DNA of 64,000 bases from NCBI RefSeq assembly GCF_000006445.2, contig NC_006049.2:1612001-1676000 (forward strand), given 5' to 3'. Under the pieces are notes generated by a model, which ran no database searches, was not told the origin of the DNA, and was given only the letters and a program-made list of their open reading frames with translations. A program made the translations under genes and the position numbers. This document shows, in pieces, positions 29,899 through 39,744 of this stretch (its first letter is position 1; every line of letters starts with the position of its first letter). This stretch comes from Debaryomyces hansenii CBS767 (Eukaryota > Ascomycota > Pichiomycetes > Serinales > Debaryomycetaceae).

Positions 29899-32166
29899 CT
29901 AGGCCTTTTGTTGACCGCCATATAAGCTTCTCCATTCGTCAATTTTACTTTCATCGATTCTCTTAAACAAGTATTGGGCCTTACCAATGCAGTGACCAGG
30001 TTCTAAAACCAACTCAAACTTGTCAGTAATAGATAATGGAGGAGCATTCAAAACTTGGCAAATTTGGGTGGTACATTCTGGCATGAAAGGACTAATAATA
30101 GCACTAACCAAGTAAATCAAATTTAAACCAACACCCATAACAGCATCAGATTTGTCCGGTAAATTGGTATATAAATTATTATCTAATTTGTTGTCTTGTA
30201 AAAATTGGTTACCACGAGATGAGATAGACATAGCAATTTCCAAACCACGACGTAAATTAACAGCTTCCATATTTTCAATGTAATTTGCTAATAATTGGTT
30301 GATTTCAGTATTAAATTTATTGTAGTCTGGAATGTTCTTTGGGTCAAATTCTGGGACAACCCCGTTATATTTGGCAATAACAAACTTGACCAATCTATTG
30401 ACGAAGTTACCTAAGTTAGCTAATAACTCGGAGTTGTTTTTAGTAACAAATTCAGTCCAAGAGAAGTGTGAATCAGAGGATTCAGGTCTCACGGAGGCTA
30501 AGTAGTACCTCCAAACTGATGGAGAAATATTAGTTTCCTTGGCATTATTACCAAAAACACCTACACCTCTAGATTTAGAGAACTTACCATTTTCATATTG
30601 CAAGTATTCAGTTGTGTTCAAGTGGTGTAATTTAGTCCAATTGTCTTTGGTACCAATTTGGGAAGCTGGGAAAACAACTGTATGGAACGGAACATTATCC
30701 TTACCCATAAATTGGTATAAATCGACATTTTCTGGGTTTCTCCACCATTTCTTCCAGTCCTCTGTTTTATTGTCCTTGAAGTAATTGGCTGTGATAGATA
30801 CATAACCGATAGTGGCATCAAACCAGACATACAAGACCTTGTCCTTGAATTTTTCCAATGGAACAGGTGTACCCCAAATCAAATCTCTTGTGATACATCT
30901 TGGTTCCAAGCCTTGCTTCAACCATGAATTAGTGATGGTCTTGGAATTCTTAGACCAAGCACCCTTTTCAGACGCTTCTTCAACCCATGCTTTAAGTTCT
31001 GGTTCCAAATCATCCAATTTAATGTAAATGTGAGTGGAGTTTCTAGGGATAGGTTTAGCATTATCAACCTTACAACGAGGGTTTACCAATTCGAATGGAT
31101 TCAATAAGGAACCACATTTGTCACATTGATCGCCCCTGGCATCTTCGTATTGACATTTAGGACAAGTACCTTCAACAAATCTATCTGCCAAGAATGCATT
31201 ATGTTCCTGACAGTACAATTGTTCAGTGGTTTTCTCTTCTAAATAGCCATTATCAAACAATTTCATAAAAATATCTTGGGCAATCTCAGTTTGCTGACTG
31301 GTGGTAGTTCTACCAAAGTAATCGAATCCTATATCAAACCAATCGTAAACATCCTTATGAATCTTATGGTATTTATCACACAATTGTTTTGGGGTAATCT
31401 TTTCTTCTAATGCTTTAGTTTCAGTAGCAGTTCCGTACTCATCTGTACCGCAAATGAACAAGGCATTATAATTTCTGTTCTTGGCATAACGAGCATAAAT
31501 GTCTGCTGATAAAACTGAACCAACAATATTACCTAAATGTGGAACATTATTAACATAAGGCAAGGCAGACGTAATTAAGATATTTCTTTCGTTCTCCTTA
31601 GGAAGAATTCTATCCGCTTGCTTCTTGACTAAGTGACCTGTTTTCACCTTTTGGGCTCCAGTATTCTCGCTCTTTTGTCTCTCTAATGTTGTGATGGATA
31701 ACGCATGCTTAATAGCCTCAGAAACCTTTGGAAGTTCACTAAATTCTTTAAACCACTTGTCAAATGGAGTCTCATACTTGCCGCCACTTAAAGCACCATA
31801 CACAGCGGCAAAAAGAATAATCTGGCTCGTTGAAGTCTCGGCCTTTTCAAGCTTTATAGAGCTCTCATTGATAGCCTGAACAATCGCATCTTTTTTATTT
31901 GATTTTGCAGCCTTGTAAAGACTAGTTTCTTCGAATTCGAGCAACTTATCTTTGTTGAAATCATTTGCAAGATATTTTACAATAGCATTCGGTTCCGATA
32001 ATTCAAAACCTGACTTCTTATCGATCAATGAGAGAGATGACTCATTTTCACTTAAGGAAACACTTAATTTAGGTTGATAAATAGCAGAAACTAAAGATAA
32101 TTTCAAATTACTGGCCAATGTTAATAAGGAGCTACCCTTTTCACCAATTATCTGAAGCGAAGACAT
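29899..32166 (-). CDS. MES1: Cytosolic methionyl-tRNA synthetase
   Basis: Charges initiator and elongator tRNA-Met in the cytosol and, in yeast, associates with Arc1 and GluRS through its N-terminal GST-like domain. The frame is open to 32223, but the first ATG is at 32166, giving 755 residues (751 in S. cerevisiae). Residues about 1-170 are the GST-like domain. The catalytic core has VPHLGNIVG as the HIGH motif, GTDEYG, a zinc-binding insertion with a C-X2-C and further cysteines (GTCPKCQYEDARGDQCDKCG), and KFSKS (NGKFSKSRGVG). The anticodon-binding helical domain completes the protein. The divergent neighbour HER2 starts 165 bp away. Confidence 0.97.
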   Translation of the reverse strand: MSSLQIIGEKGSSLLTLASNLKLSLVSAIYQPKLSVSLSENESSLSLIDKKSGFELSEPNAIVKYLANDFNKDKLLEFEETSLYKAAKSNKKDAIVQAINESSIKLEKAETSTSQIILFAAVYGALSGGKYETPFDKWFKEFSELPKVSEAIKHALSITTLERQKSENTGAQKVKTGHLVKKQADRILPKENERNILITSALPYVNNVPHLGNIVGSVLSADIYARYAKNRNYNALFICGTDEYGTATETKALEEKITPKQLCDKYHKIHKDVYDWFDIGFDYFGRTTTSQQTEIAQDIFMKLFDNGYLEEKTTEQLYCQEHNAFLADRFVEGTCPKCQYEDARGDQCDKCGSLLNPFELVNPRCKVDNAKPIPRNSTHIYIKLDDLEPELKAWVEEASEKGAWSKNSKTITNSWLKQGLEPRCITRDLIWGTPVPLEKFKDKVLYVWFDATIGYVSITANYFKDNKTEDWKKWWRNPENVDLYQFMGKDNVPFHTVVFPASQIGTKDNWTKLHHLNTTEYLQYENGKFSKSRGVGVFGNNAKETNISPSVWRYYLASVRPESSDSHFSWTEFVTKNNSELLANLGNFVNRLVKFVIAKYNGVVPEFDPKNIPDYNKFNTEINQLLANYIENMEAVNLRRGLEIAMSISSRGNQFLQDNKLDNNLYTNLPDKSDAVMGVGLNLIYLVSAIISPFMPECTTQICQVLNAPPLSITDKFELVLEPGHCIGKAQYLFKRIDESKIDEWRSLYGGQQKA

Positions 32167-32331
32167 GTTATTATATTTAATTTGCCAGTATCTAGGATTA
32201 GTGATCTTCTTCTGAAGTGCCAAAAAGTTGAATGCTCATTCCTCATGAATTATAACACAAAACGGTTGAAAGGCCTTACTAAGGAAACCAGCTAGTAAGG
32301 AGATAACAAATACAGGAAATACATATGAATA

Positions 32332-33804
32332 ATGCTAAGAGTGGTCAGAAACGTGAAATTCAAGACAAATGTCAATTTCGTGTCATCTAGGAACATAACC
32401 AGTCAGACTATTGATGAATGGAACAGCTTGATATCATCCAGAGGCTTCACTGCCAGAGACGATGAAACCAAAGTAGGTCCGGATAACATTTTGCTGGGAA
32501 CAACATTTATAGCTAAGGACAATATAGCTACTACAAAGGAACCAACAACGTGTGCCTCTTGTATGCTTGATAATTATTATAGTCCGTTCGATGCCACTGT
32601 AATATCCTTATTGGAAGAACAAGGTCTGACTATGGTTGGAAAAGCCAATTTGGATGAATTTGGTATGGGGTCTGCCAATGTTAATTCGTATTATGGGCAT
32701 GCTGTTAACCCGTTATTTACAGAAGAGGAGCATATTACTGGTGGTTCGTCGGGGGGATCGGCAGCTAGTATACAAAGTGATTTAGCAACGTTTAGTCTTG
32801 GTACAGATACTGGAGGCTCGGTAAGATTGCCTGCGAGCTATTGCGGTATTGTAGGTCTTAAACCAACTTATGGAAGAATATCTAGATGGGGTGTGATTCC
32901 TTATGCTCAAAGTCTAGATACTGTTGGGATTTTAGCGAAAGATGTCGAAACTGTACAGAAGGTTTTCAAGGTTTTAGATAAACATGATCCTAAAGACCCT
33001 ACGTCATTACCAACCGAGTTTAGAGAGGAATTAAAGAAGGAGAAACAAAAGTATCAGAAAAATAGGTCGCAATTGGTCTTTGGAGTTCCTGATGAGTTTT
33101 TAGTTGCAGAATTATCGCAAGGGACAAGAGAGCATTGGCTGCACATGCTAAGTACAATACAAGATATGGGCCATATAGTACGGAGAGTATCTATACCATC
33201 TATCAAGAAGCTGATCCTGGCATACCTCGCCTTAGCTACGGCGGAAGCATCCTCGAATCTTTCTCGTTACGATGGGGTACGATTTGGGTTTAATACCAAT
33301 AATTTGAAAGATTCACCCCTCGAGCTTATAGCAGAAAACAGGAGTACATCCTTGGGTCTTGAAGTCCAAAGAAGAATAATCCTTGGTAATTATACTATGT
33401 CGGCAGGCTCTGGAAATCATTACTTCAAGGCAACCGATGAGCGCCGAGATATCGTTGAAGACTATAACGAAATATTGAATTTTCCAAATTTATTGATGAA
33501 TGAACCTGGTGAGTCTCTGTCTGAAAAATGTGATATTATTGTTACTCCTACAGCTATGAGTGGCCCATTGAGCGTGGAAGAATATTTACGTCATGATAGA
33601 GAGAACTTTTTAAATAGTTACGTGAATGATATATTGACAGTTCCCGCTTCATTAGCAGGAATGCCAGCTATATCTATACCATGGAATACACCGGGAACGG
33701 ATTCATCTATTCCACAGGGAATGCACCTAATGGCTCAATTTGGTGATGACCACTTTCTTCTTGATTTTGCCGCAGAATTGATGAAAGTGAATAGTACTAC
33801 ATAG
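32332..33804 (+). CDS. HER2: Her2/GatA, mitochondrial glutamyl-tRNA(Gln) amidotransferase subunit A
   Basis: Glutaminase subunit of the mitochondrial GatFAB complex, which converts Glu-tRNA(Gln) to Gln-tRNA(Gln). The 490 residues begin with a short presequence-like region (MLRVVRNVKFK). The amidase-signature triad is intact: Lys62 in FIAKDNI, the cis-serine in GGSSGGSA (Ser139), and the nucleophile in GTDTGGSVR (Ser163). The conserved GIVGLKPTYGRISRWGVIPYAQSLD and ATAEASSNLSRYDG segments identify GatA rather than a general amidase. The S. cerevisiae protein has 464 residues. Several CTG codons fall at positions where GatA proteins have small residues, which fits CUG read as serine. Confidence 0.95.
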   Translation: MLRVVRNVKFKTNVNFVSSRNITSQTIDEWNSLISSRGFTARDDETKVGPDNILLGTTFIAKDNIATTKEPTTCASCMLDNYYSPFDATVISLLEEQGLTMVGKANLDEFGMGSANVNSYYGHAVNPLFTEEEHITGGSSGGSAASIQSDLATFSLGTDTGGSVRLPASYCGIVGLKPTYGRISRWGVIPYAQSLDTVGILAKDVETVQKVFKVLDKHDPKDPTSLPTEFREELKKEKQKYQKNRSQLVFGVPDEFLVAELSQGTREHWLHMLSTIQDMGHIVRRVSIPSIKKLILAYLALATAEASSNLSRYDGVRFGFNTNNLKDSPLELIAENRSTSLGLEVQRRIILGNYTMSAGSGNHYFKATDERRDIVEDYNEILNFPNLLMNEPGESLSEKCDIIVTPTAMSGPLSVEEYLRHDRENFLNSYVNDILTVPASLAGMPAISIPWNTPGTDSSIPQGMHLMAQFGDDHFLLDFAAELMKVNSTT

Positions 33805-34019
33805 TTAGTTATTTGTCTTGTATATACTGTAAACATAAATAAAGATAATGCTATATTTAAACAATATATGAAATGAACAGTTGAATATCATAACATCATT
33901 AGTAACTGATTGACTAGAAAGAGTTGGTAAGAAAGTAGAACTAAACCATAAATATAAAAATGCAATAGGTATATAAAAGAATAGAAAATAAATGTTGAAA
34001 TTATTTTCTTGAAGTTCAT

Positions 34020-34826
34020 TTAATGTCTACCTAATAAAGTCAAAAATTCTTCTCTTGTCTTCTGTTGATCACGGAAACACCCAAGCATACAACTGGTTGT
34101 AGTCGAAGAACCAGTCTTTTGGACCCCTCTACTAACCATACACATATGAGTTGCTTCTATAACAACAGCGACTCCCCTTGGTTTTAAGATTTCGCCCAAT
34201 GCCATCGCAATTTGTTTCGTTAATCTTTCTTGAACTTGGAATCTTCTGGCATACATTTCTGCCAAACGGGCCAATTTGGATAATCCTAATACTCTCTTAT
34301 TCGGAATATACGCAATGTGAGCCTTACCAAAGAACGGAACTAAGTGATGCTCGCATAATGAGTATATCTCAATGTCTCTTACAATAACCATCTCATCATG
34401 ATTTTCCTCGAAAACTGCTCTCTTGATAACATCTCTAATATTATCTTCATACCCTTTTGTAAAGTATAACATTGCACGCGCATAACGTTCTGGAGTTTCC
34501 AATAATCCTTCTCTATCAACGTCTTCTCCTAACTCGGTCAATATAGTCTTAACGGCAGAAGCTATCCTCATTTCTCTACCATTGGCTTCTTCCTGTGTTT
34601 GTTCGATACGAGAACGAGCCCCTCTAGATGGCCAAGATAATCCATCATTGTCAATAGGAGGGTTTAAGGTACATGGTGACGCAACCCTGGTTTGTAAAGG
34701 TGTGCCAAAGCTCGGGTTAGTGTCATCGCCAGCTAATCTCGATCTTTTCAAGGGTAAAATCGGTTTTGGGGAGTAAGTACCATTAAATGGTTCACTTTTT
34801 GCTGGCTCATCATTCTTCCCTGACAT
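34020..34826 (-). CDS. FOL2: GTP cyclohydrolase I
   Basis: First enzyme of folate (and pterin) synthesis: GTP to 7,8-dihydroneopterin triphosphate; a cytosolic homodecamer. The 268 residues have a variable N-terminus of about 85 residues and then the full catalytic domain. Zinc ligands are visible as Cys158 and His161 in [10 protein letters not shown] and Cys229 in EATHMCM. The signature [24 protein letters not shown] and the C-terminal SCMLGCFR are conserved. The S. cerevisiae enzyme has 243 residues, the difference being the N-terminal extension. ATG 34826 is the first in frame. A TCACGTGA palindrome lies about 110 bp upstream. Confidence 0.97.
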   Translation of the reverse strand: MSGKNDEPAKSEPFNGTYSPKPILPLKRSRLAGDDTNPSFGTPLQTRVASPCTLNPPIDNDGLSWPSRGARSRIEQTQEEANGREMRIASAVKTILTELGEDVDREGLLETPERYARAMLYFTKGYEDNIRDVIKRAVFEENHDEMVIVRDIEIYSLCEHHLVPFFGKAHIAYIPNKRVLGLSKLARLAEMYARRFQVQERLTKQIAMALGEILKPRGVAVVIEATHMCMVSRGVQKTGSSTTTSCMLGCFRDQQKTREEFLTLLGRH

Positions 34827-35132
34827 GATTTATTATATGTTTTTCACCTTCTAATACTATTGTCAAAGCTTGAAAAACCTGTTAATCTTTGTCATTAATG
34901 AACGATTAGATCTTTTCGCAGTTGTCGAATTTTATTCACGTGAAAGTGTATGATAGTTAGACTCGGATAACTTCAGAATACAGACACCTGGTTACATACT
35001 ACAAGACTATACAGATACACTTAACTTACTTTCAATGATACAAAAAAATCATAAATTCGTAGAAAAAATTACTCACATAAAAAAAAGGATATATAAACGT
35101 TAAAAACTATTAATAATCGTTATTGAATGGCT
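34827..35132. other. Intergenic region between FOL2 and SSD1
   Basis: The 306 bp hold the FOL2 promoter and the SSD1 3' UTR. Apart from the CACGTG palindrome at 34936-34943 nothing is recognised. Confidence 0.5.
34936..34943. promoter_or_regulatory. TCACGTGA palindrome, Cbf1-type site upstream of FOL2
   Basis: A perfect 8-bp palindrome containing the CACGTG E-box, 110 bp upstream of the FOL2 ATG. RTCACRTG is the Cbf1 consensus in yeasts. Binding is inferred from the motif only. Confidence 0.4.
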
Positions 35133-38100
35133 TTACTCACAGAATGGATTCAAAGCACGAACAGTCAAACAAGGTAAAGCCATACCTATTTCAGCCCTAA
35201 TAAGGATTGGAACTTGTGTCAACTCTCTGATCTCTTGAATATACGAACCACTGTCAACCCTGGTAATAAGGTCTTGCAAGTATGGCTTCAAGCCACTTAA
35301 TGCGTCGATATCACTAGCACCATTAGTGGAGTCTGACTTGATCAATGATGATGAATTAGTTCTGACATTCTTGGGGAAAGAAGACGACCTAGTAGGTGAC
35401 GATGGCATTGATCTTGTGTTCAAATCTCTAGATCCTAGATCTGCTTTATTGATCGAAGGAATGGATATATTTGGAACTTCCAAGTTCAATTTGGTTAATT
35501 TCTGAATAATTGAATCAGACATAACATTATTCTTTTCCAATAAAGTCTTGCTTTGCATCTTTGCTGCCTGCAATGATGAGGTTCTGTATTTGTTCTTGAT
35601 GGACGATCTGTACGATAAAGAAGACTGTTCATCAGGTGGAATAAATGTAGCCGAGTCGACACCCTTTTCCCAGTAAAGTTCCAAGAGCCTAGAAGATTTA
35701 TCAAACTCTGCCTTGACTAATGGTAACTGATCACCGTGAACCCTCTTCTCAACACCGAATTCAGGAATAAATACATCGAATGATGATTCATAAACTTGAA
35801 TGACTGTACCCATACACAATAATTGGCCGGCACTTTCACTGATTTCATTAATAGTTTGGGATAATAATAAGTGGATTGCCTGTTCTTGAGCATTAGCAGC
35901 ACAATCTTTCTTGAAGTTACAGTAATCAGCTGTTGCCTTTAATGCATCCAAATCTACTGATCTATCTTCATCTGCTTTGCTGAGTACTGTTTTCAATTGT
36001 CTATGAACAATTAGGTCTGCGTATCTCCTTAGTGGAGCTGTGAAATGAGTGTATAATGGAATGTTGAAATAATAATGACCATAACTGTCAGGATCTTGCT
36101 TCCCCGCCACATAGTATTTTCCTCTTGACATGCACTTGTACAATAATATTTCAACACATTGTCTTTTAACAGGATCTTGAATTTTTAAGATGGATCTTTG
36201 TAAAGTCGAAGAATTAGTTGTGTCAATCTTAAATCCTAAATTAGTTGCCCTTCTTACAAAGGCCTCCATTTTTTGTAATGTCGGTAATGAGTGACGACGT
36301 AATAAAGCCTGGTCTCCTAGGCTTGCATGAATCTTTGCCGCAATAGCATTATTCACTTTATGAGAAATTTCATTCACGATGTCAAAAGAAAGACTATCCT
36401 TGAAAATATTCAAATGTAAATTAACCTTTTCATCATCTAATTGATCCAATAAAGTCAAATTTGGGGTGATACCTAAGTCCCTATCAGCTAATCTTTGACG
36501 ACGAAACTCTTTCGCAATCAAGCCAAAAGTTTTGATATAATCAGAGGTTGCAGATGAGATGTTAGTAACCTGCTTACCATCTAAAATTCGGTCAAAAGAT
36601 TCATACTTGACAATTTGTTTAGGAACAATAATAGATTCATGAATGTAAAGATCTTCAACTTCAAAGTTAGTTGTGTCAATTTCAAAGACAACTGAGAGTG
36701 CTAAGTTTCTTTCATTCTCCTTGAAGGAAATCAAATTATTCACTTGTTGCGGGAATAAATGAGTAATCTTCTGAGGTAAAAATACAGATGATGATCTCTT
36801 TTTTGCCTTTCGATCTAATACAGAACCAGGTTTGATATAGAAAGCGATATCAGCAGCATGGAATCCTACTTCAATCTTAGTATCTGAAAGTCTTTTGACG
36901 TGCAACGCGTGGTCAACGAATTCCCCATTTTGAGAAAACGATATAATATAATCGTTCAAGTATTCTGTCCTGTCGATATTGTTTAATTCAGATTCAATAC
37001 TTGAGAAATCATTGATAAACGAGCTTATAATTCCATTATCATCATCTTCGGGGTATTCATCACATAAGAAATTGTTATCTCTTAAAATCGAATTGATTTC
37101 CGTTTCAGGATCATCAATCTTGGCTAATTTGCTAACTAATGTACCAAATGGATGTAATGAGGTGATTGGCCACCTCTTAATCGAAGCAACAAATAATTGA
37201 TCAGCGTACCTCTCGTGATTCTCTACGAAATCCTTTGGCGCCTGTTCCGTTGGAATAGCAATTAAAGGTACTTTCTTATCGGTCGGCTTAAACCAGACGA
37301 TTTTAGGTGCCTTCGGTTGTTGGATTGATGGCTCTTTTCCGTACTTCTTATCCTTAGCCGCTTGTGCTGCTTGAGCAGGTCTCAATAATCCTAAGGTACC
37401 AGCAAACAATTGGCCAGGTATACGATCAACAACTGCAACAACATGGCCTGCGTACAATGGCTTGATTTCATCGTTGATCTCCTCTTCTTCAACCAAAAGC
37501 AACGATTGGCCTTCAACTTCAACATCATCATTTTTCTTCATGGTAGGTCTTTGTTTCAATGAACCTCTTCTTGTCAAACCTGAATCTCCATCAGCTTCAG
37601 ATTTGTCCTCTGTTTCACCACTTGTTGTAGGGGCTGATGTGGAAGTTGCGTCATTGTGAATATCATCGTTCATTATTGAAGTGGTTGGAGTCTTACCTAA
37701 GGTGTTGTCCTTTCTTCTCTTCTTCTCCTCTTTTTCCTTCTTGGAGTCCCAAACTTCATCGACAACCAATAATTCAATGGCTACTAAATCGCCCTCCAAA
37801 GCACGATTACGATCCTTTGAACCACAAATGAAAATATCGGCATCTAATAAGCCATCAGTTGAAACGTAAGCATCCGACCTATTCTTTTTGTTAACTCTTA
37901 ATGTACCAGTAACTAAGCGACCGTCATTGATTAATTCAGGTAACGACGATTGAGGTAAGTAAGGAGCAAAGAGAGATTTACGGCCACTTCCGTTTCCACC
38001 TCCCCCATTATTATTTGGCATAAACTGAGATAACGACGAAATAGATGAGCCTCCACCATACGAGCTATTACGCGGTCTATGTCCGGGGACAAATGAGGCT

Positions 38101-39014
38101 TGAGGAGGCTCAAGTTGTGACGACTGTTGTCTCTGATGTTGCTGCTGTTGTGATCTCCAGTTCGTATTCATATTGGCAGCGCCATTTGGGTCGAAATTTC
38201 TGGAGCCAGATCTATAGTGAGAACCACGTCTTTGATGACCTCTCTCTGGACTTTGATTGATGGTGAAGTTCGGGGTTGGAGGTAATAATGAGCTATTTTC
38301 CGGAGGAAATTTAAATGATTGCTGTCCGTAGGCTAAAGACTTAGATCTATTATGCGCAGATCCAGAAGACCCACCTGAATACGAAGAATCATTATCACCG
38401 CCCTCGGCACCTGAACTTGGAGGAAATTTAAACGATCCAATACTGTCATTGGGCTTAGGACTGTCATTGGATTTTGGACTAGTACTTGAATTATCACCGG
38501 TTGGGCTCAATGATGTTCTATTTGTTTGTCTTTGGTTCGCAGCAGCTTTGATTGCTTCATTCAATCCCAAAGAATGTCTTCTGTTGTGGCCCATATTCTG
38601 GTTCGAGGCTGATCCTGTTCTTCTATGGCCCTGGCCACTGCCGCCGCTGTTCGAATTGATCGACGATGATCTCGAATGCGAGCGGTAGTTGGAGGGTGGA
38701 GGCATCAACTCAGAAGCATTGGTGTTTGTATTGCTTCCTCCACTGTTATTGCCACCGCTATTTTTAGATGGATAGCTATATTGTTGTGTCATCTGCTGCG
38801 CTTGCATAATCTGTTTCTGTTGCAATTGCACCTGCTCCAACTGGCGCTGGAGATTATATTGCTCTACCATGAGTGTGGTCAACTCACTTGGCGAACGTCT
38901 ATGTGCAATATGTAAGTTTCTTGGTTTCTTGGACCCAGCTCCCTCGCTAGACCCCGGGTTGCTCAAGTTATCAGAGCTATTGTTATGGCTTCCACTGTTA
39001 TTATCAGCACTCAT
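35133..39014 (-). CDS. SSD1: Ssd1, RNB-fold translational repressor
   Basis: mRNA-binding translational repressor that controls cell-wall protein synthesis, polarised growth and stress tolerance, regulated by the kinase Cbk1. The 1293 residues (1250 in S. cerevisiae) start with a long Gln/Asn/Ser-rich low-complexity region (about 1-330), including the LHIAHRRSPSELTTLMVEQY segment with Cbk1-like HxRRxS sequence near the N-terminus. Cold-shock-type segments follow (ALEGDLVAIELL), then the RNB domain at about 685-1000 (PLRRYADLIVHRQL near its end). The catalytic Asp cluster of active RNase II/Dis3 is replaced here (EFVDHALHV), so it should be nuclease-dead, as known for Ssd1. The C-terminal S1-like part and a basic Ser-rich linker complete the protein. 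Confidence 0.97.
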   Translation of the reverse strand: MSADNNSGSHNNSSDNLSNPGSSEGAGSKKPRNLHIAHRRSPSELTTLMVEQYNLQRQLEQVQLQQKQIMQAQQMTQQYSYPSKNSGGNNSGGSNTNTNASELMPPPSNYRSHSRSSSINSNSGGSGQGHRRTGSASNQNMGHNRRHSLGLNEAIKAAANQRQTNRTSLSPTGDNSSTSPKSNDSPKPNDSIGSFKFPPSSGAEGGDNDSSYSGGSSGSAHNRSKSLAYGQQSFKFPPENSSLLPPTPNFTINQSPERGHQRRGSHYRSGSRNFDPNGAANMNTNWRSQQQQHQRQQSSQLEPPQASFVPGHRPRNSSYGGGSSISSLSQFMPNNNGGGGNGSGRKSLFAPYLPQSSLPELINDGRLVTGTLRVNKKNRSDAYVSTDGLLDADIFICGSKDRNRALEGDLVAIELLVVDEVWDSKKEKEEKKRRKDNTLGKTPTTSIMNDDIHNDATSTSAPTTSGETEDKSEADGDSGLTRRGSLKQRPTMKKNDDVEVEGQSLLLVEEEEINDEIKPLYAGHVVAVVDRIPGQLFAGTLGLLRPAQAAQAAKDKKYGKEPSIQQPKAPKIVWFKPTDKKVPLIAIPTEQAPKDFVENHERYADQLFVASIKRWPITSLHPFGTLVSKLAKIDDPETEINSILRDNNFLCDEYPEDDDNGIISSFINDFSSIESELNNIDRTEYLNDYIISFSQNGEFVDHALHVKRLSDTKIEVGFHAADIAFYIKPGSVLDRKAKKRSSSVFLPQKITHLFPQQVNNLISFKENERNLALSVVFEIDTTNFEVEDLYIHESIIVPKQIVKYESFDRILDGKQVTNISSATSDYIKTFGLIAKEFRRQRLADRDLGITPNLTLLDQLDDEKVNLHLNIFKDSLSFDIVNEISHKVNNAIAAKIHASLGDQALLRRHSLPTLQKMEAFVRRATNLGFKIDTTNSSTLQRSILKIQDPVKRQCVEILLYKCMSRGKYYVAGKQDPDSYGHYYFNIPLYTHFTAPLRRYADLIVHRQLKTVLSKADEDRSVDLDALKATADYCNFKKDCAANAQEQAIHLLLSQTINEISESAGQLLCMGTVIQVYESSFDVFIPEFGVEKRVHGDQLPLVKAEFDKSSRLLELYWEKGVDSATFIPPDEQSSLSYRSSIKNKYRTSSLQAAKMQSKTLLEKNNVMSDSIIQKLTKLNLEVPNISIPSINKADLGSRDLNTRSMPSSPTRSSSFPKNVRTNSSSLIKSDSTNGASDIDALSGLKPYLQDLITRVDSGSYIQEIRELTQVPILIRAEIGMALPCLTVRALNPFCE

Positions 39015-39744
39015 TTTTTCTCTTATCTTTCGCTTTCTATCAAATTAATTGACTGCGTGTCGTATTAATAATTATTCTCTCCTCGTAAACAAAATACTTG
39101 AATTTTCAGTAAGTACTACTATGTATAACCGTCTTCTATAATCTAATATCAATCTCTTACCTTCAATTATCTTCGATTGATGTACTCAAATATAAATAAT
39201 TGCAAAAAAGTCTTATTCTTGTTTGCCGCTACTTTTTTATCAAAGGATTGGACGTGTCCCTAAATAAGTCCACTCAATACTGTATTAATTCTATAATGAA
39301 AGTAATCAATTATGCAATATATCAGTAGTATCAATTATATAATAATAATCTTCCAATTACTGGTAATTATATTAATTACTAAAAGACACTTGCTATCAAT
39401 TTTGAAGGAATTAAGGAGTTAACAGGTTTTATATAAAATTTTTGTAGATAAAATCCTCAAGAGTGGTCACACTGCGAAACTGCGCACAAAATGGGTCCAG
39501 AACATATTTACCAACCTTCACACATACACATTTTCCACCTACTAGAAACTGGGTAATAGAGGATTAGATGAGTATGTAGTGGACGTAGTCAAGGGAAGTA
39601 TAATATTATTATTTACGGAAAAGGCTGAAAATGGCAAGCAATAACATTATGTGCGTAAATACTTATAATTGCATTGTAATGAGCAGAGATGCATGTAGCA
39701 GTAGATACACGTTTTAAGAGGCCAATTGTATTAAATAGGTATCA
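39015..39744. other. Intergenic region upstream of SSD1
   Basis: The 730 bp hold the SSD1 promoter and probable long leader and the POL31 3' end. It is AT-rich with several TTAAT/ATTAA stretches near 39270-39370. No gene or RNA is recognised. Confidence 0.5.

Noticed and set aside
32167..32223. N-terminal extensions of MES1, YTA7, SLH1, PSD2 and SAH1 beyond the first ATG
   Set aside because: These in-frame extensions begin at TTG, and the first ATG in each case gives the normal family N-terminus and length.
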